Shown piece by piece: positions 43,053 to 51,250 of a stretch of 64,000 nt of DNA. The position numbers were made by a program, and so were the translations under genes. The notes under the pieces were generated by a model that saw nothing but the letters and a program-made list of their open reading frames with translations, was not told the DNA's origin and made no database searches. The first letter of the stretch is position 1. Every line of letters starts with the position of its first letter. This DNA comes from Chryseobacterium jejuense (GTDB lineage: Bacteria; Bacteroidota; Bacteroidia; Flavobacteriales; Weeksellaceae): assembly GCF_017877355.1 (NCBI RefSeq), contig NZ_JAGIPR010000017.1:1-64000 (forward strand), in the 5' to 3' direction.

Positions 43053-44282
43053 ATGAGAAACAAAAAATTATTCCTTATGCTCTTCATAATGATGAGCATA
43101 GTATCATGTCAAAACGATGCTCTTTATGAACCCATTTCCGAAGCAGATCCTGAAATTTCAGCTTTGTCCAACTATAAAAGATCCTCCAGTGCTTTAACAG
43201 CTACTTTTGGAAATAACATTGATCTGAATAATCTGGCAAACTATTCAGATCAGGACATTCCTTCGTATATAATTCAAGACAATGCTCCCTTTCTAAACCC
43301 GATAACAGATGCAGGAGCTACCTTGGGAAGGGTTTTATTTTATGATAAGAATCTTTCCTCTAACAATACGGTGTCATGTGCCAGTTGTCATAAACAGGAG
43401 CTGGCATTCGGAGACAACAGCATTGCAAGCCAAGGGGTGAACGGACAGACAGGAAGACATTCAATGAGACTGGTCAATACAAGATTTTCCTTTGAATCCC
43501 GTTTTTTCTGGGATGAAAGAGCTTCCTCTTTAGAAACCCAAACTACAATGCCGATTAAAGATCATATAGAAATGGGATTTAGCGGCAGTAATGGTGACCT
43601 TTCAGTGAATGATCTCATTACCAGACTCAAAGGTCTACCTTACTATCAGGAATTATTTACCAAAGCATATGGAAGTTCTGATATTACTGAACGTAAAATG
43701 CAGAATGCGTTGGCTCAGTTTGTAAGAAGTATTACCTCCTTTGATTCTAAATATGATCAGGGCAGAGCCAAGTCTTTTTCAGATTTTTCTTCATTCTCGA
43801 ATTTTACAGCAGAAGAAAACTTAGGCAAAAAGCTCTTCCTTGAGATCCCTGTGCTGAGTTTACTGGTCGGGGGTGATCGTATAGCTGGTGGGTTTGGATG
43901 CGCCGGATGCCATGGAGCTCCTGAATTCAGTATAGCTCCTATTTCCAGTAATAACGGAGTCATCAATATAATCAACAGTAACGGGATTGATATTAACGTT
44001 ACGAAATCTCCTTCCTTACGGGATCTTGTAAACAGCAATGGGGTATCCAACGGACCGATGATGCATTCGGGGCTTATTACCACTTTAGAGGGTGTTGTAG
44101 ATCATTATAATAAAGTGCCAAAAAGCAGCAAGAATCCTAAACTGGATATACGATTGGCACTAGCCAATAACCTGAGAGTCACGGAAAAAGAAAAAAAAGC
44201 ACTTGTAGCATTTCTTAAAACCCTTTCCGGAAAAAATATATATACGGATAAAAAATGGTCAAATCCTTTTATTAATCAATAG
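43053..44282 (+). CDS. Dihaem cytochrome c peroxidase/MauG-family lipoprotein
   Basis: 409 residues. Lipobox-type signal (MRNKKLFLMLFIMMSIVSC, Cys19), two haem c sites CASCHK and CAGCHG, and the family blocks LGRVLFYDKNLSSNNTVSC, FWDERASSLETQ and HSGLITTLEGVVDHYN. A periplasmic, lipid-anchored dihaem enzyme that reduces peroxide or oxidises small molecules. It lies 10 nt after the DUF3995 gene and before a strong terminator, so it may be the last gene of the biosynthetic transcript. Protection against respiration-derived peroxide caused by quinolone N-oxides would be a neat but untested link. Confidence 0.85.
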   Translation: MRNKKLFLMLFIMMSIVSCQNDALYEPISEADPEISALSNYKRSSSALTATFGNNIDLNNLANYSDQDIPSYIIQDNAPFLNPITDAGATLGRVLFYDKNLSSNNTVSCASCHKQELAFGDNSIASQGVNGQTGRHSMRLVNTRFSFESRFFWDERASSLETQTTMPIKDHIEMGFSGSNGDLSVNDLITRLKGLPYYQELFTKAYGSSDITERKMQNALAQFVRSITSFDSKYDQGRAKSFSDFSSFSNFTAEENLGKKLFLEIPVLSLLVGGDRIAGGFGCAGCHGAPEFSIAPISSNNGVINIINSNGIDINVTKSPSLRDLVNSNGVSNGPMMHSGLITTLEGVVDHYNKVPKSSKNPKLDIRLALANNLRVTEKEKKALVAFLKTLSGKNIYTDKKWSNPFINQ

Positions 44283-44314
44283 TGCATTTCAAATTTATGC
44301 TTAATGAAAAGAAG

Positions 44315-44340
44315 CCGTCTCACAACTGAGACGGTTTTTT
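44315..44340 (+). terminator. Rho-independent terminator ending the biosynthetic operon
   Basis: CCGTCTCA (44315-44322), 4-nt loop, TGAGACGG (44327-44334), then TTTTTTC. It lies 33 nt after the peroxidase stop. Textbook terminator. Confidence 0.92.
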
Positions 44341-44383
44341 CTTGTTAAAAAGTAAATAATTTTGATTACTTCTTTTTCTTTAT

Positions 44384-44629
44384 TCATTTTTTAAGTGTTT
44401 TATATGCTTCTTCTTGTTTAGTATTATTTGTCACTTTTTGGATTCTTCCCAATTCATAGGTGCATGTAAAAATTAATTGAAACGGGGTATCTTTAAAATC
44501 TATGGTTACGAAAGGAGAACCATCTAGTATTTCCTCTCTATTTTCAATATTTGTATTATTTTCTTTATTGAATTTTTATGTAAACTGTGTAACTGCTAAT
44601 ATAGCATACCTTATTTTTTTTGCTTTCAT
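44384..44629 (-). pseudogene. Small secreted or membrane protein gene with in-frame ochre codon
   Basis: From ATG 44629 the frame gives MKAKKIRYAILAVTQFT, then TAA at 44578-44576, then continues in frame KFNKENNTNIENREEILDGS then PFVTIDFKDTPFQLIFTCTY...EEAYKTLKK to TGA at 44384. Both halves look like real protein, so a single base change split an 81-codon gene. Family unknown. It marks the start of the decayed region beyond the operon. Confidence 0.55.
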
Positions 44630-44911
44630 TTTTTAATATTTTACATTATCGATTAAATTTATTTTAACATTCGAAATTTCTTGCTAAAATCTTGTATTAC
44701 TTCTTGGCAAAATAGACAATAAGGTAAATTGTGCAAGGCAGCTTCAGGGGACATTATTTATCCTATATGCTCACCTTTAATATAATAGTCAAAAACACCT
44801 CTTTTCATTCTATTACTATCGATCGAGAAAGTTACAATATCACTTTGCCTGTTCTATCTAGGAATGCTATGCTTACCTTTGTGGCTTGTCCATCTACATC
44901 TTTAGCTAAAA

Positions 44912-45106
44912 TTGATTAAAATTATTAATAAAAAGAGACTATTAGAAAAGATAGATTGGGAATATTATGTTTTTGAAGAAAATAACAGTATTGAATTATT
45001 TATTCCTATCCCAAATCCCAGTCCAGGATTTGATATCCTGTATGTTTTGAATGAATTTGAAAAAGAAATGTATTTACATATAGGTATTAAAGTCCTTGAA
45101 GGCTGA
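44912..45106 (+). CDS. Small hypothetical protein
   Basis: 64 residues, MIKIINKKRLLEKIDWEYYV then FEENNSIELFIPIPNPSPGF and so on. The ordered, non-repetitive sequence with IPIPNPSPGFDI suggests a genuine conserved protein or its N-terminal part. It ends at TGA 45104-45106, where a regulator fragment in another frame begins, so it may itself be truncated. No function can be given. Confidence 0.4.
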   Translation: MIKIINKKRLLEKIDWEYYVFEENNSIELFIPIPNPSPGFDILYVLNEFEKEMYLHIGIKVLEG

Positions 45107-45242
45107 CTCGTATCAAGTATTTATCACCAGACAGCAAATTGCGAATTTGACAGGTTTACGTGTCAAAACTGTTATAAGAGCAATTAAAAAACTGCAAAAC
45201 CAAGGAATATTCTTGATTATCAATAGCAAAATATTTTATTAA
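45105..45242 (+). pseudogene. C-terminal HTH remnant of a Crp/Fnr-type regulator
   Basis: A start-less frame reads YQVFITRQQIANLTGLRVKT then VIRAIKKLQNQGIFLIINSK and ends at TAA 45240-45242. QQIANLTG-R--TV-RAIKKLQ-QG is the classic Crp/Fnr helix-turn-helix. The cyclic-nucleotide-binding domain is missing and the sequence upstream is unrelated, so it is a leftover of a lost gene. Confidence 0.6.
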
Positions 45243-46100
45243 TCTATATTATCATATCTACCCCTAATAAAAATTACTTGGTAAAAAATGAACTTTTTAA
45301 CCCTTTATGATTGATGACGTAAGAAATAACAAGACAAAAAACATTAACAGTATTTGAAGACATGCTAATTAAGATCACAGGAAAGTATTATTTAACTCTA
45401 CGATTCTTTCCAAATCTTCCACCAAATGTTTCGATATCTCTTCGGTTATGAGTACAAGACCGAAACAGCCAAATAAACATTTACTATTCCAACAGTAATT
45501 TCCACAAGCGTTGAAAACTAAATTGCATTAAACAAAAGTCTAATAGAATTTGTTTGATAAATTGGAGGGATATAATTCATTTTTAATTTAAATTAATCGA
45601 ACCAAATCATCTATAAAAGTGTTTGAAGATACGATCGTCTTGGTCACAAGACCGACATTTTAAGATTTCATTCTTAAATATCATTTTTTAATCTCTTTGT
45701 TCTACAAAGTCTACCAGCTTTGGATTAAGTTTAAATGAAATGATCTATTTCTATTCTCAAAAAGGAACAGTCTTCATATTTATGCGTGCTCCGAGTAAGG
45801 TGGAGGCTAAATTTTCTTGTACCTGCTTAATTTAAAAATTTAGTTATTTTCTAATTATATTTCCAAATTATTATGGCCTTTCTGGCAACTATGAATATTT
45901 TTCAAAAAAAACAAAAGTAAACGGAATAATTGGAGGGTATCTTTGGATAAAAATTCGTTTATGCCTTAATCCTTTTGGGCATTCTATTAGGTATAACTGC
46001 CATTTTCTATCTGAGAAACTACCTTCAATATAAAGCCAATGCTGTAGTCTCTTTGTGTTTATCTTTCACTTTTTAATTCTTGATCTTTCATAATAATTTG
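45243..46100. other. Degenerate AT-rich region before the tRNA-like att site
   Basis: No intact gene. Short protein-like traces occur (minus strand near 45400-45480: LVLITEEISKHLVEDLERIV; plus strand near 45970-46075: ILLGILLGITAIFYLRNYLQ) without starts or full domains. The region reads like eroded sequence at the edge of a mobile element. Confidence 0.4.
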
Positions 46101-46120
46101 TTCGAATCCCTCACTCTCCG
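46101..46120 (+). other. tRNA-Ser 3'-end fragment, candidate attachment site
   Basis: TTCGAATCCCTCACTCTCCG fits the T-loop, the 3' T-stem strand, a 7-nt 3' acceptor strand (ACTCTCC) and discriminator G of a bacterial tRNA-Ser. The 5' side (AATTTG) cannot pair, so no tRNA is encoded here. It overlaps the last codons of the recombinase gene. Such fragments are left by integration into tRNA 3' ends. Confidence 0.6.
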
Positions 46121-47634
46121 CTGAGAGGGTCTTTTAATAAAAGATCCTCTTTTTTGTCGTATATAAGAAGTCCTTTATCCCTCATTTTCAGGTGATTATG
46201 CGACAATATCTCCATCATGGTAGGTGTTCGAAAGATTTGATTTTCATAATAAAGATTGTTGTCGAACACCAAGCTTACAAATTCCCGTTTTTGAAGCGTT
46301 TCCGCTGAATCATATACATAACGTAGATCGGTCAACATATCCAATTTATTTTCCAGTATACCAAATGCAAGACTTCTATTTTCACTCAATCTTTCAATAG
46401 CTCCTCTTAAGCTTATAATCTCTGCATTGTAGATAGAATACCAGCGGTCATAGGTATCCTTATTAATCTCATTCTTTATCCATTTCTCTTCAAGCGAATA
46501 TAGCTTCTCTTCATTCTCCTGTAATTGCTTTTTCTTCTCACTAACCTTTTTCAAGTTGAATTCCAGTTCCCTGTCAATCGACTCCCTGCTTTCCGTTCTG
46601 ATCTTTCTTACACGGGTAGTGGGAAGGCTCATAAGCTCACAGATTTTCGAAAATTGCTCATGGGCTTTAATAGCGCTTATATTATTATGCTTGCTGTGTT
46701 TGCATTTATAGTAATGGTAGTATCTTCCCGACTTACCTCTTGAAGGAGCCCCTGAAAGAGGATTACCACAATGACATTTCAAAATGCCACGCAAAGGAAT
46801 TTCATCATCAATGACTGTCCTTGTCTTCCCTGGCCGTTTGATCTTTTCCTGTACCATCTGCCATGTAGTCCTGTCAATTATTGGTTCGTGGATACCCGGG
46901 AATAGTCCACCCGGTGCTCCTTGATGTGAACTGGCTTTGATGAGTCCAGTATAAGCTGGATTTTTTAAAACACGCTCAATAGCCATATTGCCCTTGATTG
47001 TAAACCCAAGTTCTTCGGCCTGTTTTCTTATCAGATAGATAGGTGTATTTCGCAGAAAAGAATCATAGATGAAACGTACTATTTTCGCCTGAGATTCATC
47101 AACCACCAGTATGCGTGCCTTTTCTAAGCCTTCCTTCCTATATCCGAATGGTGGATTCTTGTATGTATACCTGCCCTTTACGGTTTTTGCAGTGTATATT
47201 CCCCCTCTTACTTTTACACTCCTATTGATATTTTCCTCTTCAGCGAGTAATAGCTGTAAACCTGCCCGAAAATAACTCCCGGGGGTATCATAATCAAAGG
47301 TGATATTTTCTGTTACACTGACGATCTGGATACCATATGTTTTTTGTAGCGCCTTTACCATTGTAATTGCTTCATCAGCTATACGGCTGAAACGGTCAAG
47401 CTGGTCAACAACAAGGTAGTCCACTTTGTTATGATGCCTAACAATAAATTCTTTAAGTTTGATGAAGTCCGGACGGTCAAAAGTCCGTGCACTTTTCCCT
47501 TGATCTACAAAAGAGTCAATCAATTCCACACCATTGAACTTTAACCAATTATCAGTAATCATTTCCTGCCTCTCTATTGAGCAGACACTCTGTCCCTGTT
47601 TACTAAACCTTAGGTATCTTATGGCTTTTTTCAT
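46111..47634 (-). CDS. Large serine recombinase
   Basis: 507 residues. N-terminal resolvase domain (RYLRFSKQGQSVCSIERQ with the catalytic Ser region; DYLVVDQLDRFSR; RAGLQLLLAEEENI), then the recombinase domain (PPFGYRKEG; AEELGFTIKGNMAIERVLKN then PAYTGLIKA; PLRGILKCHCGNPLSGAPSR), a Cys-containing zinc-ribbon-like part and a long coiled coil (about 355-420). This is the integrase/excisionase type of mobile elements, and the likely mover of the 46-57 kb region. It overlaps the start of the 63-residue gene upstream by 32 nt. The last codons coincide with the tRNA-Ser-like fragment. Confidence 0.9.
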   Translation of the reverse strand: MKKAIRYLRFSKQGQSVCSIERQEMITDNWLKFNGVELIDSFVDQGKSARTFDRPDFIKLKEFIVRHHNKVDYLVVDQLDRFSRIADEAITMVKALQKTYGIQIVSVTENITFDYDTPGSYFRAGLQLLLAEEENINRSVKVRGGIYTAKTVKGRYTYKNPPFGYRKEGLEKARILVVDESQAKIVRFIYDSFLRNTPIYLIRKQAEELGFTIKGNMAIERVLKNPAYTGLIKASSHQGAPGGLFPGIHEPIIDRTTWQMVQEKIKRPGKTRTVIDDEIPLRGILKCHCGNPLSGAPSRGKSGRYYHYYKCKHSKHNNISAIKAHEQFSKICELMSLPTTRVRKIRTESRESIDRELEFNLKKVSEKKKQLQENEEKLYSLEEKWIKNEINKDTYDRWYSIYNAEIISLRGAIERLSENRSLAFGILENKLDMLTDLRYVYDSAETLQKREFVSLVFDNNLYYENQIFRTPTMMEILSHNHLKMRDKGLLIYDKKEDLLLKDPLSGE

Positions 47635-47794
47635 AGTATTCTTTTAAAGTTGATGAGACGATGATCTGTATGATAAGTTTTTCCAGTTTGTCCTCTTTCT
47701 CTCTCTCCCTATCTTCTTTCAGTTCTTCTATCTTTTTGTCCAATTCATTGTCTGTTGTCCAGTTCTCTTCCTTTTTATCAGCACCGCTTTCCAT
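47603..47794 (-). CDS. Small charged coiled-coil protein co-transcribed with the recombinase
   Basis: 63 residues, strongly acidic/basic heptad-like (LDKKIEELKEDREREKEDKL then EKLIIQIIVSS). The frame overlaps the recombinase start by 32 nt, implying coupled translation. It may be a recombination directionality factor or accessory subunit; no family recognised. Upstream lies a perfect 22-bp palindrome. Confidence 0.55.
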   Translation of the reverse strand: MESGADKKEENWTTDNELDKKIEELKEDREREKEDKLEKLIIQIIVSSTLKEYYEKSHKIPKV

Positions 47795-47806
47795 TTCATC
47801 CTATGA

Positions 47807-47855
47807 TTTAGATTTATGATAAAATCTGTCTTTCAGATTTTATCATAAATCTAAA
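47807..47855. repeat. Perfect 22-bp inverted repeat with 5-nt loop
   Basis: Arms 47807-47828 and 47834-47855 are exact reverse complements (core GATTTATGATAAAATC), loop TCTTT. It lies between the AbiEii-type gene pair and the recombinase operon. It could be a terminator of the former, an operator of the latter, or a recombinase-binding site. Confidence 0.85.
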
Positions 47856-47870
47856 GGAGAAACAAACTTT

Positions 47871-47934
47871 CGTTACTAAATTGGTATTTAGAGGCACGAT
47901 TTGTCTTATATATGCCTAATCGTTATAGGATCAA
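47871..47934. repeat. Imperfect direct repeat, copy 1 (left flank of AbiEii module)
   Basis: Shares with 48993-49055 the ordered blocks CGTTA, TAAA, GTATTTAG, GGC, TTTG-CTT-TAT, CCTAAT and a terminal ATAG/GAT. The copies bracket the toxin pair. A shorter match (CGTT...CTAAAGTATTTAGTG) recurs at 54030-54060. Confidence 0.6.
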
Positions 47935-48248
47935 ATCCAATGATAAGGTTTATCCTTTCGATTTAAATAACAATACATTTCTTCTTTTTTAAGTTCAGGG
48001 AAGAATTTTAAAGCACGATCAATCGCATAATTAGGTAAAAAATAGATTTCGTCCCGAATTGCCTTAATTACTTTTTCATATCCATAAAAACGAACAATCT
48101 CATCAATTTCATCCTCGCCTCCACGTTCCATTATCCGACCGATTACAGCTTGATAGGCTTTCTGCCAATCCAGCTTGTCTACGTTAGTATCCCAAAAAAA
48201 TTTGTGATGAAGATTGGGTTTTAGCGAATTATCAACTGCCTTTTTCAT
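47931..48248 (-). CDS. DUF6922-like partner of the AbiEii-type protein
   Basis: 105 residues: HHKFFWDTNVDKLDWQKAYQ then AVIGRIMERGGEDEIDEIVR, ending LKFFPELKKEEMYCYL. The 'FFWD.....DW....VI.R..ERG' block is characteristic of the small protein found upstream of nucleotidyltransferase toxins in Bacteroidota. Probable antitoxin or accessory regulator. Downstream of the AbiEii-type gene by 38 nt on the same strand. Role by association only. Confidence 0.65.
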   Translation of the reverse strand: MKKAVDNSLKPNLHHKFFWDTNVDKLDWQKAYQAVIGRIMERGGEDEIDEIVRFYGYEKVIKAIRDEIYFLPNYAIDRALKFFPELKKEEMYCYLNRKDKPYHWI

Positions 48249-48286
48249 AGAGTAAATTTACTGATTTTCATTGAATTAAACAATAA

Positions 48287-48952
48287 TTACATCCGGAAAC
48301 CCCTTCCTTTTTGAGGTGGTTTAAATTTCATTTCCGGATTGATTACTGCCTTCTTTAAGCGTTCTGATATCTTTAGCCAATTGTTCTCTTTTCCTTTCAT
48401 CATTGAAACATCAAATTCTCTTTCTATATTACCGAAATATGATAGTGCATAAGCCGCCAAAAAGTCATGACCATCATACTTTTTTTCATAACTTTCAAGA
48501 TAATGTTTCAGAGGTTTATCGTCCAGAAGAAAATACATATCTACAAAATCTTTCATTCTTTTTCCACTTTGAAAGATGGCATGAAGTTTCATTGCTCCTA
48601 TATCATCATTAGAGATCATTCGGACACCTTCTTTTTCTTCTATTGGATTTAATAATGGGTATTTATGGGTGACGACATCAACTTTTACATCATTGATATA
48701 GGTAAGTACTGTATTATTATATAGCTGGCTTTGATTTAGATCAGTCCCATAAGTATTATGTAAATAGTTTAGCATTTCTTTTGAGTCGAAATCTTTTGTA
48801 GCGAACAAATCTATATCTACTGATTTTCGATGTCCTATTTTAAGGGACAATGCAGTACCTCCGACTAAGATGTAGTCTTTGAGTTTTTCATCTTTCATCA
48901 GCTTTTGAAGAAGTTCCCACATTTCATTGCTGACAGTTTCTTTGTATAACAT
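48287..48952 (-). CDS. AbiEii/AbiGii-type nucleotidyltransferase toxin
   Basis: 221 residues. NTP-transferase signature YILVGGTALSLKIGHRKSVD then IDLFATKDF gives the GG(T)x9-12DxD pattern (Asp-Ile-Asp-Leu), plus GAMKLHAIFQSGKRMKDFVD then MYFLLDDKPL. These enzymes act as toxins in type IV-like toxin-antitoxin or abortive-infection systems by modifying tRNA or nucleotides. It forms a two-gene unit with the DUF6922-like gene, inside the mobile region and bracketed by direct repeats, consistent with phage-defence cargo. Confidence 0.82.
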   Translation of the reverse strand: MLYKETVSNEMWELLQKLMKDEKLKDYILVGGTALSLKIGHRKSVDIDLFATKDFDSKEMLNYLHNTYGTDLNQSQLYNNTVLTYINDVKVDVVTHKYPLLNPIEEKEGVRMISNDDIGAMKLHAIFQSGKRMKDFVDMYFLLDDKPLKHYLESYEKKYDGHDFLAAYALSYFGNIEREFDVSMMKGKENNWLKISERLKKAVINPEMKFKPPQKGRGFRM

Positions 48953-48992
48953 AATGAATCATTTTTCAGCAAATTATTCCTGTAAATGATCC

Positions 48993-49055
48993 GTTATGTT
49001 AAAGTAGTATTTAGTGGCTTCTTTTGGCTTTTATTGTCCTAATTGTATCCTATAG
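48993..49055. repeat. Imperfect direct repeat, copy 2 (right flank of AbiEii module)
   Basis: Second copy of the element at 47871-47934, same orientation, about 40 nt upstream of the AbiEii-type start. Either an att-like duplication or a shared promoter region. Confidence 0.6.
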
Positions 49056-49159
49056 ATGAGTTTGACAGTAACCTGCAACCATATAAATAATGACTTATTT
49101 TTTATCTATTTAAAATAATAAACAAAGCGACTTCGGAGCGGGTTTAAAATCCCGTCAGG

Positions 49160-49194
49160 GCAAGTTGTTTTGAGCTGCTCAAAAGATAACTTGC
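49160..49194. ncRNA. Strong hairpin, possible structured RNA
   Basis: GCAAGTT (49160-49166) pairs with AACTTGC (49188-49194), and inside it TTTTGAGC pairs with GCTCAAAA around a single T. A smaller helix CCTTTC/GAAAGG follows at 49197-49212. Surrounded by gene-free sequence from 48953 to 49491. No family recognised; strand uncertain. Confidence 0.4.
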
Positions 49195-49491
49195 TCCTTT
49201 CCGATGAAAGGATGTAATTGGTTTAAGATATAATGAACCTATAATGGGCTGCAATCCATATATATGTTTTTCTCTTTTTCTTTAAGGATATAGGGTTAAC
49301 GGTAAGCAGTTTTGTTCTTTATAAAGGGAAGTGCAAACATACTGTTGAGCAAAAATTATGGATATGCATAAAGAAAAAGAACAAACTTGCACAAGATCTG
49401 ATAACTACTGATGCAACATTTTATAATACTTTATCTAGAAATGATCTATTGCAAACTTTGTAGATAAACAGCAGTTAATCTTAAATAGGAA

Positions 49492-49605
49492 ATGAAAAAG
49501 CACTGTTTCTTAGCTTCCTTTCTGGACAAAATTCTGAATTTCCTCCCCACGAAAGAAAAGAAAACCTTACCAGATGTTTATTGCCGAATAAACCCTAATA
49601 ATTAA
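49492..49605 (+). CDS. Small peptide 1 of a bicistron
   Basis: 37 residues, MKKHCFLASFLDKILNFLPT then KEKKTLPDVYCRINPNN. A purine-rich AAATAGGAA precedes the ATG closely. An amphipathic N-terminal helix and the close spacing (13 nt) to a second small frame suggest a real pair. Too short for family recognition; could be a toxin-like or leader peptide. Confidence 0.35.
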   Translation: MKKHCFLASFLDKILNFLPTKEKKTLPDVYCRINPNN

Positions 49606-49618
49606 AGGGGTTTATAAA

Positions 49619-49762
49619 ATGCGAATAACGGGCGTTGTTGTACAGCTGACGATTATTCTATATGATGTGTTGGAGATATATCTACTAAAAGCAAAATCCC
49701 CGGACAAGGCCGGAGATAAAAACACAAATGATGAAAAAAAATTATTTCGAATTGCTAATTAA
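49619..49762 (+). CDS. Small peptide 2 of a bicistron, one TM-like helix
   Basis: 47 residues: a hydrophobic N-terminal segment (ITGVVVQLTIILYDVLEIYL) followed by a charged tail (KAKSPDKAGDKNTNDEKKLF). AAAGGGG lies 7-13 nt before the ATG, a better ribosome site than usual here. A single-helix membrane peptide with a polar tail resembles small type I toxins or phage-type regulators, but no homologue is known to me. Confidence 0.4.
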   Translation: MRITGVVVQLTIILYDVLEIYLLKAKSPDKAGDKNTNDEKKLFRIAN

Positions 49763-49959
49763 GGGATTTTTTCCTCTTATTAATGTTAATGAATTCATAA
49801 AATTCTTAATTCCAAAAGTATAACCAAAATAAAACAACCAGATCTTGGGGAACTCATAATAAAATAGCATTCCGATCATTTTAGAAGATTTCCTGTTTAG
49901 CTATGTTTATATTATAATCAACGCTAAAAAGAAAACTTCCATATCAGGTACAATTAGAT

Positions 49960-50640
49960 TTATAATACACTCATCACAGCTACTCCAACTATCGAAAGAC
50001 ATTCAACGATAACGATCAGGGTTTTCAAAGGCTTGTTTGGTCCCAACTTTAAACACAACTTAAATAGTGCCCGAATAACATGATACAATAAAAAGGAGAT
50101 CAGTCTGGCCACCAGCACAAATACTATCATCATGGTCAAAATTGCTATTCCTCCTAAAATTACGATTGCGTCCTTCCAGGCAATTCCAATCGGAAGTTCA
50201 GCAACAAGAAGCTCTGTTCCGAGTATTTTATCCATATTATTATGCAGACCATAAATCATTAGTGCACTGGCAAATGCAATCACAGCTCCTACCTTAAACA
50301 TATCAATTCTATTGTAGTGCCCAGATATTATAACCAGTATTATCATGGTGAACACCAAAGCTTTTTGGTCGCTTAGTAGATTATGAATAGAATTTTCTCC
50401 AAAAATAGCGACACTGATGTAGTGAAGTATTGCAATAAGTATAAATAAAAAGAAAATCCATTTGGTTGTTCGTTGTCTCGTCTCTGAATACGGAGCCTCC
50501 ACAATAGCCGTGAACTGCGATTTTACCCTAAAATGAAACTGTTCCAGTTTTACAAGAATCTGTTCATTACTTACAGTACTTTCCGCTTTCTGGATCAATA
50601 GAATAATAACCGCACATATTGCGATAATAATAGTAACCAT
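49960..50640 (-). CDS. Hypothetical membrane protein, about six TM segments
   Basis: 226 residues. TM-like stretches near residues 2-16, 66-84, 93-108, 117-132, 153-175 and 180-224; a cytoplasmic-looking segment (20-62) carries ESTVSNEQILVKLEQFHFRV. No motif identifies a family. It is monocistronic, read opposite to the toprim/relaxase genes, inside the mobile region. Phage-exclusion or surface-exclusion roles are possible for such cargo but unsupported by sequence. Confidence 0.6.
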   Translation of the reverse strand: MVTIIIAICAVIILLIQKAESTVSNEQILVKLEQFHFRVKSQFTAIVEAPYSETRQRTTKWIFFLFILIAILHYISVAIFGENSIHNLLSDQKALVFTMIILVIISGHYNRIDMFKVGAVIAFASALMIYGLHNNMDKILGTELLVAELPIGIAWKDAIVILGGIAILTMMIVFVLVARLISFLLYHVIRALFKLCLKLGPNKPLKTLIVIVECLSIVGVAVMSVL

Positions 50641-51250
50641 TTTTTTTAGTATTTTAATATGTTAATAAATTGTTTCTGACTTTTTATACAGTGCGTGCTA
50701 ACAGTCTCTAAAATAACCTCAGTAACATTGTAGAGTATAGACGGCATAAAAAATCTGCAAAAATATAAAATTACCTTACAAGCAAAAAGCACTGATTCCA
50801 TTCCCTATAATCTAGTATTATAGAAACAGTATTTCCCTCACTATCCCTTATGATCGCCTTTCCATAAATTAAAAACGTTTATAAGCTTATTTCGTAGAAA
50901 ACCATGTCAATCACCTCGCTTTCTTCTATTTAAACACGAAAAACAAACTTGCACATTATTTATGGTGCTTGCTCCTAAATCTTGCTTTATAATTGTCCGC
51001 TGTTTTTACCTAATGCTTTTATTGTTAAATGCTTTTATTGTAGCAAAAGCGTAAAGCAAGTAATTTTACCTTCTTTATACTTGCGGATGATAGAAATAGA
51101 AACCTTAATCCAAGAGTATATTGTTACAATTTTATCAGCAGCCATTTAAATGCTTCCATTAGGAAACCTGATGCCAAATGGAGCCAATAAACGTCGATAA
51201 GAGTGCAGAGAAAGTAGAACGTGGTATTTTCTAAAAATTTATACCACGAA
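50641..51250. other. Divergent intergenic region with a short tandem repeat
   Basis: No supported gene apart from a possible 20-codon frame near 51090. AATGCTTTTATTGT occurs twice in tandem (51012-51025 and 51028-51041), followed by an AGCAAAAGC that can pair with GCTTTT. This may be part of the toprim gene promoter or a replication-type iteron, though two copies are few. Confidence 0.4.

Noticed and set aside
44731..44919. 62-codon plus-strand frame
   Set aside because: No domain and no start signal; lies in visibly eroded sequence.
46030..46121. Complete tRNA-Ser gene
   Set aside because: Only the 3' 20 nt fit; no acceptor 5' strand, D-arm or anticodon arm upstream.
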